Below the pieces are notes generated by a model that worked only from the letters and a program-made list of their open reading frames with translations, was not told the origin of the DNA and searched no databases. Position numbers and translations under genes: made by a program. 64,000 nucleotides of DNA, from contig NZ_WJPK01000001.1 in assembly GCF_009649685.1 (NCBI RefSeq), forward strand, positions 62,001-126,000, in the 5' to 3' direction. Each line of letters opens with the position of its first letter. Within the stretch, counting starts at the first letter, position 1. The DNA comes from Flavobacteriaceae bacterium EG-1 (lineage in GTDB: Bacteria > Bacteroidota > Bacteroidia > Flavobacteriales > Flavobacteriaceae). Below are positions 19,573 through 29,045 of this stretch, piece by piece.

Positions 19573-20130
19573 ATGATAAAGAAAAAGACAGTTTTAAATG
19601 TTCTATTAATAGGCTTAATATTGTCTTTTTTTGTTACGCCTTTAGGTGATTTTAGCAAAGAGTTATTAAATAAATGGTTTGCTACTTCGCCGACGATTAT
19701 AACTCTTGAAAAACAGCATAATATTGACAATTATAATTGGAGGCTAAAGGATGCCGATTGGAATATAATTAATTTTAATAAATCTACTGGGAAAGTAGTT
19801 TTTATTAATTTTTGGACGACTTGGCATTTACCGTCAAGAGCACAATTAGATGACATACAAATACTCTATAACCGGTACAAAGGGCAAGTTGACTTTTATA
19901 TCATTACCGACGAGGAAAAAGAAATACCAGCTGAATTTATTTCTAAAAAAGGATATACTTTTCCAATAACTTATCAAATAATCGGAGAGCCAAGTCCTAT
20001 TAAATTATTAAAGCCTTCAGGTTCATATTTGTTAGATAAAGAGGGTAATATTGTAATACATCAAACAGCAATTGCCGACTGGGATAATAACAATGTCTAT
20101 GATTTAATTAATTCGCTTTTAATAAACTAA
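19573..20130 (+). CDS. TlpA/ResA-like thioredoxin-fold protein without the CxxC
   Basis: The 185-residue protein has an N-terminal membrane anchor or signal (about residues 7-23) and a thioredoxin fold of the TlpA/ResA type: GKVVFINFWTTW, then a helix, VDFYIITDEE, and a cis-proline-side region ending SYLLDKEGNIV. At the catalytic site, where family members read WCGPCR, it reads WHLPSR: both cysteines are replaced (His and Ser). It therefore cannot act as a disulfide oxidoreductase, though it may bind partners or be decaying. It begins 27 bp after the acnA terminator. No frameshift or early stop is seen, so it looks maintained. Confidence 0.8.
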   Translation: MIKKKTVLNVLLIGLILSFFVTPLGDFSKELLNKWFATSPTIITLEKQHNIDNYNWRLKDADWNIINFNKSTGKVVFINFWTTWHLPSRAQLDDIQILYNRYKGQVDFYIITDEEKEIPAEFISKKGYTFPITYQIIGEPSPIKLLKPSGSYLLDKEGNIVIHQTAIADWDNNNVYDLINSLLIN

Positions 20131-20675
20131 TTTCCTTTGAGTACTTTCTTTTAGTAATTCTAAAGACCGAATACCTCCATTGGCACCTTAATTAATTGTT
20201 ACATACTTGTAAATTTAAACGTAACGTTAAGTAAATATTCATTTTTGTCTTCTCGGCCAACAGAGATTTGGAAATTTTATCCTTCTGACATAAAATCAAA
20301 ATAAATCTTATTATTTTGATTTATAGTAAAAACCGATTCATTATTAGTTATAATAGTCAAATTTCTTGATTGGCCCATAATTAAGCTCTGTGGTATCTGC
20401 AAGCTCCCATATTAAATAATAATAAAATATTTATTAAGCTTCCTTTAACAATGTTTAGACAGGTTTTGTGCTTTTCTAATATTAGCAAATTTGTACTCTT
20501 AATTAATTAAATGAGAAAATATTTTCTTGAATAAACCAGAATAAACCATGTTGCAGATGAATTAGAATTCTTTAATCAACCCCGCCTTTAAAATCGCTTA
20601 TCACTATAGCTTGATATGTTTAAAACCTCAGGACGAGATAAGTTAGTATAAAATCAAAAAAATAAAACCAATATT
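20131..20675. other. 545-bp intergenic region before the first susC
   Basis: I find no gene on either strand. It should contain the promoter of the susC/susD pair. The only motif of note is TAACGTTAA at 20222-20230, which matches the centre of the LacI-type palindrome found elsewhere in the window but lacks the outer CG pairs, so I do not call it an operator. Confidence 0.4.
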
Positions 20676-23600
20676 ATGCTATTCCTTCGAGAAAAAAATA
20701 GAAGTGCATATCCCTTATTTATTAAAAACCAAAGTAAGATCAGTTGCATGTTATTTCTTGTTTTTGTAACGTTAACTTCAATTAGTTACGCAAGTGTATA
20801 CGAATCAAATGTATATTTCAATATAAATTACCAACAATCCATAACTGGTACTGTTAAAGACAATCTGGGAGAGCCTCTTCCAGGAGCTAGTATAGTTGTA
20901 AAAGGAACAACTAATGGAGCAACATCAGATTTTGATGGTAATTTCACCATTAATATTCAAGACCCTAACGCCATTTTAGTAATCTCTTATGTAGGTTTCG
21001 CTACCCAAGAAATTTCAACTGATGGAAATACAAATATTACAGTAACATTATTAGAGAATGCTTCGGCTCTATCTGAGGTAGTTGTTACTGGATATACTTC
21101 CGAACGAAAAAGCGATTTAACTGGAGCTGTGGCAATTGTAGATATGGCAGACGTAGTAAGTCAACCTGTTGCCAGTGTAGATAACATGTTGCAAGGTCAA
21201 GTTTCCGGAGTTAATGTGGTAAGTTCTGGTTCACCAGGTGGGGCTAGTACGCTTAGAATTAGGGGTTATAGTACTATACGTAATAATGATCCATTGTATG
21301 TAATTGATGGAGTACCGACAACTTCAGGTATTAATTTAATAAACCCTAATGATATTGCTTCGTTACAGGTTTTAAAAGACGCATCTTCCTCAAGTATATA
21401 TGGTTCAAGAGCAGCAAATGGTGTTGTTATTATTACAACTAAGAAGGGGAAGTCTGACCAGACAAAAATTTCATTTAACATGCACGCTGGAGTTCAGAAT
21501 ACGAACAATTTACCAAGTAACTTAAGTGCTCAAAATTATGGTGAGGTTTATTGGCAAGGTTTTTCTAATGATGGAATTACACCTTCACATTCAATTTACG
21601 GTAATGGTACTTCACCTGTAATTCCAAATTTTTTGGATGCTGATAATACCATTCCTGCAGCGAATACCAATTGGGTTGAAGAAATTTTTTCACCGGCATT
21701 TATTCAATCATATAACTTGAGTTTGGCTAAAGGCGGAGAGAAATCGCATAGCATGTTTTCATTAGGTTATTTCGACCAAGAGGGTACTTTGGAATATACA
21801 GATTTTAGTAGAATAACTGCCAGATTAAATTCTGATTACAAATTGTTTGAAGATGTTGTTACTATTGGCGAAAATTTAACTGTTGCTTATTCTAAAAGTG
21901 TAGGAACAAGTACCAACTCATTGTTAGGAAATGCGGTATATGATGCGTATCGTATACCTAGTATCGCTCCGGTTTATAATATAAATGGTGATTTTACAGG
22001 CTATCCATTATCCGATGTTCAAAATCCTCTAGGTAATTTAGAACGTAATAGAGATAATATTCAAAATAATCTACGTGTATTTGGGAATGTTTTTACGGAG
22101 ATTAAGTTATTTGATGATTTAACTTTTAAAACAAATTTTGGGTTAAATTATACAACATTTAAGCAAACTTCATTTTCGCCAACCTATGAAGAGCCCAATG
22201 CACAGCGCGTAATTAATAGCTTAACGGTTCGAGATAATGTGCAATTCGATTGGGTTTGGTCAAACACTTTAAATTATTCAAAAACTATTGGAGACAAACA
22301 TCAAATAAATGTATTAGCAGGTGTCGAAAGTATAGAGAATTTGTACGAGGTAACTACCGCTTCAATTGATGATTTACCGACAAACGAATTGAATATTAGA
22401 ATCTTAAACGCGGGTGATCAGGGCACGCAAACGAATAGTGGCGATAAAATCGAATATTCCTTATTTTCTTATTTTGGAAAATTAAATTATACCTATGATA
22501 ACAAATACTTGTTCTCTGCTACATTAAGACGAGATGGTACATCTAAATTATTTACGAATAGATGGGGCACTTTTCCGGCCTTGTCTGTAGGATGGAAAAT
22601 ATCAGAAGAAAACTTCTTTAATGAAGAAGGAGCAATCTCAAATTTAAAATTACGTGCAGGATGGGGTATTACTGGTAACCAAGATATTCCGGCGTATCAA
22701 ACAATGTCAGGTTATAGTAGTAATCCAAATTATTCAAATTATGCTATCGATGGTTCACAAAATAGCACGCAAACTGGATTTACTTTATCTAGAATAGCCA
22801 ATCCAGATTTAAAATGGGAAACGACAATGCAAACTAATATTGGTTTGGATTTTGGTTTTCTTAATAACGACTTAACTTTTTCTGCAGATTACTTCTATAA
22901 AAATACAGAAGATTTATTGCTGTTTAAAACACTGGCATCTGATCAAGCAGGAATCTCTAATAGTGGTCAATGGCAGAATGTTGGTGAAATGGAAAATAAA
23001 GGATTAGAATTTACAGCCAATTATCAAAGTAATCGTAGTAAGGATTTTAATTACAATATTGGATTTAATATTTCAATTATAGATAATGAATTATTATCGT
23101 TAGGGGAGGGTATTAGCTTTATAGAAACTGACCCTGGTGTTTTACATAGTGTAAATTTTGATCAAAACACTTCTAGAACTGCTGTTGGGCAACCCATTGC
23201 ATCATTTTATGGGCACACGGTAGATGGAATTTTTCAAACGGATGCTGAGGCAGCAGCGAGTATTCAACCCAATGCAGTAGCAGGAGATTATAGATTTAAG
23301 GATATCAATAATGATAATGTTATTGATGACAACGATCGTGATTTTATTGGTTCACCTCATGCAGATTTTACCTATGGTTTAAACTTTTCAGCTAATTATA
23401 AGGCTTTTGATTTAGCATTGTTATTTCAAGGAAGCCAAGGCAACGATATATATGATTTGTCCCGTTACTATAGTGATTTCTTTAATTTGGCAAACTATAA
23501 TAAAAACGATCGCATATTAAATGCGTGGACACCTGAAAATACAAATACAGATTTAGCAAGAGTTTCACTAAATGATCCGAACAACAATATAAGACCATCA

Positions 23601-23876
23601 TCATATTATGTGCAAGATGGATCATTTTTACGTCTCAAAACTTTGCAATTAGGTTTTTCACTTCCTGAAAATGTAATTGAGAAAATAAATGCTTCTCGAA
23701 TTAGAATTTACGTTGAAGCCTACAACTTATTCACAATTACTGGATACGATGGATTGGATCCGGAAATAGGGTTGCAAAATTACGATTCTGATGATCGCAA
23801 CCTAGATATTGGAGTGGATAGAGGGATATATCCAAGTTCACAGACATTTACGTTAGGCCTTAATTTTAACTTTTAA
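20676..23876 (+). CDS. SusC/RagA-type TonB-linked outer membrane receptor (pair 1)
   Basis: SusC proteins form the outer-membrane channel for oligosaccharides or other large nutrients, capped by a SusD lipoprotein and energised by TonB. This 1066-residue protein has a signal sequence (about 25-42), a CarboxypepD_reg-like domain (about 55-130, ITGTVKDNLGEPLPGASIVV), a TonB box-like stretch (LSEVVVTGY), a plug domain (LRIRGYSTIRNNDPLYVIDGVP ... IYGSRAANGVVIITTKKG) and a 22-strand barrel ending in aromatic FTLGLNFNF. It is 10 bp upstream of its susD partner. No glycoside hydrolase, polysaccharide lyase or ECF sigma/anti-sigma gene is next to it, so the substrate is not predictable. Confidence 0.95.
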   Translation: MLFLREKNRSAYPLFIKNQSKISCMLFLVFVTLTSISYASVYESNVYFNINYQQSITGTVKDNLGEPLPGASIVVKGTTNGATSDFDGNFTINIQDPNAILVISYVGFATQEISTDGNTNITVTLLENASALSEVVVTGYTSERKSDLTGAVAIVDMADVVSQPVASVDNMLQGQVSGVNVVSSGSPGGASTLRIRGYSTIRNNDPLYVIDGVPTTSGINLINPNDIASLQVLKDASSSSIYGSRAANGVVIITTKKGKSDQTKISFNMHAGVQNTNNLPSNLSAQNYGEVYWQGFSNDGITPSHSIYGNGTSPVIPNFLDADNTIPAANTNWVEEIFSPAFIQSYNLSLAKGGEKSHSMFSLGYFDQEGTLEYTDFSRITARLNSDYKLFEDVVTIGENLTVAYSKSVGTSTNSLLGNAVYDAYRIPSIAPVYNINGDFTGYPLSDVQNPLGNLERNRDNIQNNLRVFGNVFTEIKLFDDLTFKTNFGLNYTTFKQTSFSPTYEEPNAQRVINSLTVRDNVQFDWVWSNTLNYSKTIGDKHQINVLAGVESIENLYEVTTASIDDLPTNELNIRILNAGDQGTQTNSGDKIEYSLFSYFGKLNYTYDNKYLFSATLRRDGTSKLFTNRWGTFPALSVGWKISEENFFNEEGAISNLKLRAGWGITGNQDIPAYQTMSGYSSNPNYSNYAIDGSQNSTQTGFTLSRIANPDLKWETTMQTNIGLDFGFLNNDLTFSADYFYKNTEDLLLFKTLASDQAGISNSGQWQNVGEMENKGLEFTANYQSNRSKDFNYNIGFNISIIDNELLSLGEGISFIETDPGVLHSVNFDQNTSRTAVGQPIASFYGHTVDGIFQTDAEAAASIQPNAVAGDYRFKDINNDNVIDDNDRDFIGSPHADFTYGLNFSANYKAFDLALLFQGSQGNDIYDLSRYYSDFFNLANYNKNDRILNAWTPENTNTDLARVSLNDPNNNIRPSSYYVQDGSFLRLKTLQLGFSLPENVIEKINASRIRIYVEAYNLFTITGYDGLDPEIGLQNYDSDDRNLDIGVDRGIYPSSQTFTLGLNFNF

Positions 23877-23886
23877 AAAAAATATA

Positions 23887-25539
23887 ATGAAAAACTTAAT
23901 ATTATTATTAGTCCTTTTAGGAGTGATAGTTTCCTGTAGCGATGAGTTCCTAGATAAAGAACCCTTTGGAGAGCTTACTGATGAACAAGTTGTACAATCT
24001 GAAAATTTAGAAGCTTTAATTATTTCCGCATACAGTATATTAAATGGTCAAGGAAACGATGCTTCTAATGCATTTAATTCACCGGCTTCAAATTGGAGTT
24101 TTGGAGATGTGCTTTCTGATGATGCCTATAAAGGTGGGGGAGGTACAGGTGATCAAAATCAAATACACCGAATGGAAATATACAATATTGATGGTCAAAT
24201 TATAGATGTTGTACAAAAATGGAGTGTTTTATATGAAGGTGTTTATCGTGTGAATACTGTGTTAAAAGCATTAAAAAACACGACAGATTTTGATGAGAAT
24301 ACCAAAATTCAACGTACAGCTGAGATGCAGTTTTTGAGAGGACATTTTTATTTTGAACTTAAAAAACTATATAATAGAATTTCATATACAGATGAGGATG
24401 GTAATTATTTTTCAAATACTCAAATAACACCAGAAGAAATATGGACTAAGATAGAAGAAGATTTTAGCGCTGCATATAATGTGTTGCCGGCTACACAAGA
24501 GGATTTGGGAAGACCAACCAAATGGGCGGCTATGGCATACTTAAGTAAAACGTATTTGTATCAAGAAAAATGGCAGCAAGCTAGTGATGCGGCCGATGAG
24601 GTTATTACTAATGGCGGGTACAGTTTAACACCAAATTTTGGGGAAATATTTATACCTGAAAATGATAATGGAGAAGAGGTTGTTTTTGCGATTCAATACT
24701 CAATAAATGATGGGTCGCCTAGTAATTATAATGGTTCTATTGGAGATCGTTTAATGCCTCCTGGTGGACCAAGATATCCAGCCTATGGATTTTTACGTCC
24801 TTCTCAGAATTTAGTTAATGCCTTTAAAACTGATGATACTGGAATGCCAATAGAAGACAATATAGATGTTACCGAAACTGATAATGTGGATCCTAGATTA
24901 GATATTACAATTGGCAGACCAGGTATTCCTTATAAAGATTTAGAAATTACTTATGAAGAAGATTGGGCAAGAGATTTGGCTACTTATGGACCTTACGGAC
25001 CTAAGAAAAGGGTTGTTTCTGCTAATCACCCAGACTATCTTCCAACTTGGCCTTATGTGACGGCGGCTAATTATAGCATTATTCGTTATGCTGATGTTTT
25101 ATTATGGAAGGCAGAAGCTGCGATAGCGCTTGATGATTTAGAAGAAGGAAGAATCTATATTAATATGGTGAGAAATAGAGCTAAGACGAGCCAATATGTT
25201 CAAAATTTAGAAGGTAATGCTGATGCGGCGAATTATGAAATTGATATATATAACGATGCATTTAATACGAAAGAAGAGGCAATCGCAGCGCTAAGAATTG
25301 AACGACGATTAGAAATGGCTCATGAAGGGCATCGATTTTTCGATTTGGTTCGATGGGGAATCGCTGCTGATGTGATAAATACCTATTTGGCGAAAGAAAA
25401 GGTGGCGCGCGGGTTTTTAACCGGAGCTAATTTTGTAGCCGGAAAACATGAATACATGCCAATACCACAAAGTCAGATAGATGCGGCAGGCACCGATGCT
25501 AGTGGAAATTCATTAACAACACAGAATCCGGGTTATTAA
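23887..25539 (+). CDS. SusD/RagB-family nutrient-binding lipoprotein (pair 1)
   Basis: The partner of the upstream SusC, this is a surface lipoprotein that closes the SusC pore over the ligand. The 550 residues start with a lipobox (LLGVIVSCSDEFL, Cys at about 17) and contain the four-TPR SusD fold: MQFLRGHFYFELKKLYN, KWAAMAYLSKTYLYQEKW, SIIRYADVLLWKAEAAI and the late RRLEMAHEGHRFFDLVRWG signature, ending QNPGY. It is the last gene of the pair, with a terminator about 27 bp downstream. The ligand is unknown. Confidence 0.95.
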   Translation: MKNLILLLVLLGVIVSCSDEFLDKEPFGELTDEQVVQSENLEALIISAYSILNGQGNDASNAFNSPASNWSFGDVLSDDAYKGGGGTGDQNQIHRMEIYNIDGQIIDVVQKWSVLYEGVYRVNTVLKALKNTTDFDENTKIQRTAEMQFLRGHFYFELKKLYNRISYTDEDGNYFSNTQITPEEIWTKIEEDFSAAYNVLPATQEDLGRPTKWAAMAYLSKTYLYQEKWQQASDAADEVITNGGYSLTPNFGEIFIPENDNGEEVVFAIQYSINDGSPSNYNGSIGDRLMPPGGPRYPAYGFLRPSQNLVNAFKTDDTGMPIEDNIDVTETDNVDPRLDITIGRPGIPYKDLEITYEEDWARDLATYGPYGPKKRVVSANHPDYLPTWPYVTAANYSIIRYADVLLWKAEAAIALDDLEEGRIYINMVRNRAKTSQYVQNLEGNADAANYEIDIYNDAFNTKEEAIAALRIERRLEMAHEGHRFFDLVRWGIAADVINTYLAKEKVARGFLTGANFVAGKHEYMPIPQSQIDAAGTDASGNSLTTQNPGY

Positions 25540-25566
25540 GTCCAATTTTCTAATTAAAATAGAAAG

Positions 25567-25599
25567 GAGACGGCTAATTTATTGGCCGTCTCTTTTTTT
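25567..25599 (+). terminator. Rho-independent terminator of susC/susD pair 1
   Basis: An 8-bp stem GAGACGGC (25567-25574) pairs with GCCGTCTC (25585-25592) across a 10-nt loop and is followed by T7. Confidence 0.9.
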
Positions 25600-25631
25600 G
25601 TAATTTGTTCAGTTGTACACAGTAACTTTAG

Positions 25632-25712
25632 TCATTCCGAAGTATGAGATATCTTCTAACCAAAGTAAGAGATTCCTCGTAGATCATGCTTTAATTTGTC
25701 AAAATAACAAGC
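25632..25712. repeat. Possible degenerate intergenic palindromic repeat
   Basis: The segment opens with GTCATTCCGA and closes with GTCAAAATAAC, an imperfect inverted pair, with a GAGATTCCTCG block between. This resembles the palindromic intergenic repeats often seen between Bacteroidetes genes. It is degenerate and not repeated elsewhere in the window, so the call is tentative. Confidence 0.3.
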
Positions 25713-25732
25713 CTAGTCAAATTTGTTTTGTT

Positions 25733-25770
25733 CGCACGAGAACCCGGACGATACCGGGGAACTTCCAAGG
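25733..25770 (-). pseudogene. Degenerate tRNA-Leu 3'-end fragment
   Basis: Read on the minus strand, this stretch shares TGGAAGTTC and TTCTCGTGCG, in the same order, with the 3' half of the tRNA-Leu gene 60 bp away. Between them the T-arm segment is replaced by a GC-rich hairpin (CCCGG/CCGGG with a 6-nt loop). It is consistent with a partial, decayed duplication of the tRNA 3' end. Confidence 0.45.
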
Positions 25771-25799
25771 TTAATTTTTACGTTTAGGATAAAAAAAGA

Positions 25800-25827
25800 A
25801 AACCATCCGATATAAATCAAATGGTTT
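25800..25827 (-). terminator. Terminator-like hairpin after tRNA-Leu
   Basis: AAACCAT (25821-25827 on the minus strand) pairs with ATGGTTT (25800-25806), followed on the minus strand by TCTTTTTTT. It begins 2 bp after the mature 3' end of the tRNA. Confidence 0.75.
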
Positions 25828-25829
25828 AG

Positions 25830-25913
25830 TGCGCACGAGAAGACTCGAACTTCCACGGCCTAGTGGCCACCAGCCCCTCAAGCTGGCGCGTCTACCAATT
25901 CCGCCACGTGCGC
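25830..25913 (-). tRNA. tRNA-Leu (anticodon GAG)
   Basis: The minus strand folds into a class II tRNA of 84 nt. The 7-bp acceptor stem is GCGCACG/CGTGCGC with discriminator A, as leucine tRNAs require. The D-arm contains GGTAGACGC, the anticodon stem CCAGC/GCTGG encloses loop TTGAGGG with anticodon GAG (reads CUC/CUU), a long variable arm follows, and the T-loop is GTTCGAGTC. The CCA end is not encoded. It lies between the first susD and uxaC. Confidence 0.95.
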
Positions 25914-25960
25914 TTAATTTGATAGAGATGGCAAATATAAGTTCCTTTTTGATTTATAGT

Positions 25961-27349
25961 TTAGAAATTAAAATATTCTTTGGCGTTATTGTAGCAAATG
26001 TCTTGAACAATTTTACCAATCCATTCCATATCATTTGGTAATTCGCCACTTTCTATTTCCTTTCCGAAGAGGTTGCATAATATTCTTCTAAAATATTCAT
26101 GTCTAGGAAACGATAGAAAACTTCTTGAATCAGTAAGCATTCCAACAAAGGTGCTTAAAATTCCCATATTAGATAGCACGTTCATTTGGTCAATCATACC
26201 TTCTTTTTGGTCTAGAAACCACCAGCCAGACCCCCATTGTACTTTACCCTTAACGCTACCATCGTTATAATTTCCAATCATTGTAGCCATTACTTCATTG
26301 TCAGTAGGGTTTAGATTGTAAATGATAGTTTTTGTCAATTTGTCTTTAGAATCCAAACGGTCGAAGAAAGAAGAAAGTCCTTCTGCTTGTTTAAAATCTC
26401 CCATAGAATCCCATCCAGTATCAGGGCCTAGAATTTTATGCATTCGACTATTGTTATTCCGTAAAGCACCTAAATGAAATTGTTGCACCCAACCATGTTC
26501 ATGATATAATTCAGAAAGAAATTGTAACAATGCCATTTGAAACTTCTTAGCTTCATCAAAACTAACAGCCTTTCCTTCTCTTTTCTTTTTGAAAATAGCA
26601 GCTACTTCAGTTTCGGTAAAATCTACTTTAAACAACTGATTTAATCCATGATCACATAAACGACAACCGTATTTGTGAAAGTATTCGATTCGGTTCTTCA
26701 AAGCACTACATAAATCGGTATATGTGGTAATAGTAATATTAGCAATCTGCCCAAGGCTATCTATATATGCATTATAACCTTCATTCTGAATTATTATAGA
26801 TTTATCTGGTCTAAATGCAGTTGTTACTTTTGTTTTAAAATCACTGTTTAGTAAACTTTGATGGTGTTCTAAATTATCAGTAGGATCTTCAGTAGTACAA
26901 AGCAATTCTACATTCATCATAGAAATAAGTCCACGAGCTGAAAAGTTGGGAGAATTTAGTTTAGTATGTGTTTCTTCAAAAATTTCTTTTGAATTTTTTG
27001 GGGTCAACAGATCATTAATTTCAAAATAACGTGAAAGTTCTAGATGTGTCCAATGATATAAAGGGTTGCGCATTGTGTATGGAACAGCATAGGCCCATTT
27101 TTCAAATTTTTCTATATCCGTAGCGTCGCCGGTTATGTATTTTTCATTTATACCTAAAGTTCGCATTGCTCGCCATTTGTAATGATCCCCATCAATCCAT
27201 GCTTTTGTAATATTTTTAAAAGTGTGATTGCTAGCCAATAATTCTGGAGATAGATGATTGTGATAATCAATTATGGGCATTTTTTTTGCGAAATCGTGAT
27301 AGAGTTCTTCTGAGAATTTGTTGTCTAAAATAAAGTTGTCCTGTATCAA
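25961..27349 (-). CDS. uxaC: Glucuronate (uronate) isomerase
   Basis: UxaC converts D-glucuronate to D-fructuronate and D-galacturonate to D-tagaturonate, the first cytoplasmic step of hexuronate breakdown. The 462-residue length is typical. Family segments include the metal-site motif IDYHNHLSPE near residue 28, LCTTEDPTDNLEHH, and VQQFHLGALRNNNSRM; WWFLDQKEGMIDQMN and FVGMLTDSRSFLSFPRHEYFRRILC lie near the C-terminus. It is transcribed away from the DUF1080 cluster, and the intervening 256 bp carries a perfect LacI-type palindrome 174 bp from its start. Control by the LacI protein at 32204 is therefore likely. Confidence 0.95.
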   Translation of the reverse strand: MIQDNFILDNKFSEELYHDFAKKMPIIDYHNHLSPELLASNHTFKNITKAWIDGDHYKWRAMRTLGINEKYITGDATDIEKFEKWAYAVPYTMRNPLYHWTHLELSRYFEINDLLTPKNSKEIFEETHTKLNSPNFSARGLISMMNVELLCTTEDPTDNLEHHQSLLNSDFKTKVTTAFRPDKSIIIQNEGYNAYIDSLGQIANITITTYTDLCSALKNRIEYFHKYGCRLCDHGLNQLFKVDFTETEVAAIFKKKREGKAVSFDEAKKFQMALLQFLSELYHEHGWVQQFHLGALRNNNSRMHKILGPDTGWDSMGDFKQAEGLSSFFDRLDSKDKLTKTIIYNLNPTDNEVMATMIGNYNDGSVKGKVQWGSGWWFLDQKEGMIDQMNVLSNMGILSTFVGMLTDSRSFLSFPRHEYFRRILCNLFGKEIESGELPNDMEWIGKIVQDICYNNAKEYFNF

Positions 27350-27514
27350 ATTGGTTGTGTTTAAAGGTTTTTTTTAAAAGTAACTCTAAAAGCAAATGTA
27401 TATTACAATAGAGATGTCAATTGTAATCGAAAGTGTCTAGTTTTGGTCCTGTCTTTAAAGCTTAAATTAAATAAACTAGAATAATATGGGTACAAGTTAA
27501 AAATATTTTTTACA

Positions 27515-27532
27515 TTCGTTAACGTTAACGAA
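27515..27532. promoter_or_regulatory. LacI-family operator between uxaC and the DUF1080 cluster
   Basis: TTCGTTAACGTTAACGAA is an 18-bp perfect palindrome with a central CG, as LacI-family operators usually have. The core CGTTAACGTTAACG (27517-27530) recurs at 38514, 38535 and 63497. It is centred 82 bp before the plus-strand start at 27606 and 174 bp before the uxaC start. Confidence 0.8.
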
Positions 27533-27605
27533 GATTTTTTTTGATTAACTTATTTTTTAATTACCTATCAATATTTACATTTAACTCACTAAAAAACAAG
27601 TACTT

Positions 27606-28982
27606 ATGATTAATAATACAACTTTTAAGTTGGTTTTTGCTTTACTTATAAGCTTTTCCTGCTCTGCTCAAGACAATTGGGAAATGCTTTTCAACGGAAA
27701 AGACTTAAAAAACTTTGAACAATTGAATGGAAATGCCCCATATAAAATTCAAAATAAAGAATTAATTGGTACGTCTAAAATGGGTACACCAAATAGTTTT
27801 ATGGCAACGAAAAAAAAATATTCTGACTTTATTTTGGAGTTCGATGTATTTGTAGAAAACGGACTTAATTCGGGAGTACAATTTAGAAGTATTAGTTCTC
27901 CAGATATTATGGATGGTCGTGTACACGGTTATCAATGTGAAATAGAAACCAGTGCTAGAAAATGGGCAGGAGGTATCTATGACGAAGCTAGAAACGGATG
28001 GTTATACCCGTTAACAAGAAACAAAAAAGGGCAACAAGCTTTTGTTCCAGGGCAATGGAATCACTATAGAATAGAAGCCATAGGCAATAAAATTCGCACT
28101 TGGGTAAATGATGTACAATGTGCCAATTTGGTAGACGATACTACAGCAGAAGGTATAATTGCATTTCAGGTACACGGTATCGGAAAGCATGAGGAACTAG
28201 AAGGTAAAATAGTGAAGTGGAAGAACATTAGAATAAAAACTACCGGGCTAGAAGCGGCTCGTAAAAGTGTAGATTCAGATGTGCCTGAAATTAGCTATAT
28301 CGATCACCAATTAACCGAAACTGAAAAACGCAAAGGATGGCGTTTTCTATGGGATGGTAAAACAACAAATGGTTGGAGAGGAGCTAAGTTAGATAAGTTT
28401 CCAGAAAAAGGTTGGGTCATGAAAGACGGTATCCTAACCGTACTTTCTTCAGGTGGTGCTGAGTCTAGAAATGGTGGCGATATTGTAACCACTAGTTCGT
28501 ACAGTGATTTCGAAATAAGTGTTGATTTTAAAATGACTACGGGTGCCAATAGTGGGTTGAAATATTTTGTGGATTCAGAACTTAATAAAGGTGCAGGTTC
28601 TGCTATTGGTTTAGAATTTCAAATTTTAGATGATAAAGTACACCCAGATGCCAAAAAGGGGCATAATGGTAATAGAACGGTTGGATCACTTTATGACTTA
28701 ATTCGTGCCGAAAACAGCGATAGCTCTAGAGGTAAGAATTTTAAAGGTATCGGTAAATGGAACAATGCAAGAGTTGTAGTTAAAGGAGGGCATGTAGAGC
28801 ATTGGTTAAATCATACTAAAGTGGTGGAGTTCGATAGATTTAGTCAATTATTTAAAATGTTAGTAGAGAAAAGTAAATATGAAAAATGGGAGAACTTTGG
28901 TCGTTTACCAGAAGGACTAATTTTATTACAAGATCACGGTGATGAAGTTTCTTTCAAGAACATTAAAATAAGAGAATTTTAA
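27606..28982 (+). CDS. Exported protein with two DUF1080 (3-keto-disaccharide hydrolase) domains
   Basis: DUF1080 (PF06439) proteins have a concanavalin-like lectin fold; members hydrolyse 3-keto-glycosides formed by Gfo/Idh dehydrogenases. This 458-residue protein has a signal peptide (about 1-21, ending SFSCSAQ, possibly a lipobox-like SCSA) and two tandem DUF1080 domains. Domain 1 (about 24-210) contains [16 protein letters not shown] and [17 protein letters not shown]; domain 2 (about 245-458) contains [18 protein letters not shown] and [18 protein letters not shown]. The repeated N-S-G-(V/L) motif marks equivalent sites. It heads a plus-strand operon of four exported proteins and lies 74 bp after a LacI-type operator. 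Substrate unknown. Confidence 0.87.
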   Translation: MINNTTFKLVFALLISFSCSAQDNWEMLFNGKDLKNFEQLNGNAPYKIQNKELIGTSKMGTPNSFMATKKKYSDFILEFDVFVENGLNSGVQFRSISSPDIMDGRVHGYQCEIETSARKWAGGIYDEARNGWLYPLTRNKKGQQAFVPGQWNHYRIEAIGNKIRTWVNDVQCANLVDDTTAEGIIAFQVHGIGKHEELEGKIVKWKNIRIKTTGLEAARKSVDSDVPEISYIDHQLTETEKRKGWRFLWDGKTTNGWRGAKLDKFPEKGWVMKDGILTVLSSGGAESRNGGDIVTTSSYSDFEISVDFKMTTGANSGLKYFVDSELNKGAGSAIGLEFQILDDKVHPDAKKGHNGNRTVGSLYDLIRAENSDSSRGKNFKGIGKWNNARVVVKGGHVEHWLNHTKVVEFDRFSQLFKMLVEKSKYEKWENFGRLPEGLILLQDHGDEVSFKNIKIREF

Positions 28983-29045
28983 TATAAAAGTTAATTAACC
29001 TATTGGAATATTCCCCAGGTTAAAATACTTCAAAATAGCATTTAA

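Noticed and set aside
20222-20230. TAACGTTAA upstream of the first susC as a further LacI operator
   Set aside because: It has only the central part of the palindrome; the outer bases do not match and it lies about 450 bp from the gene.
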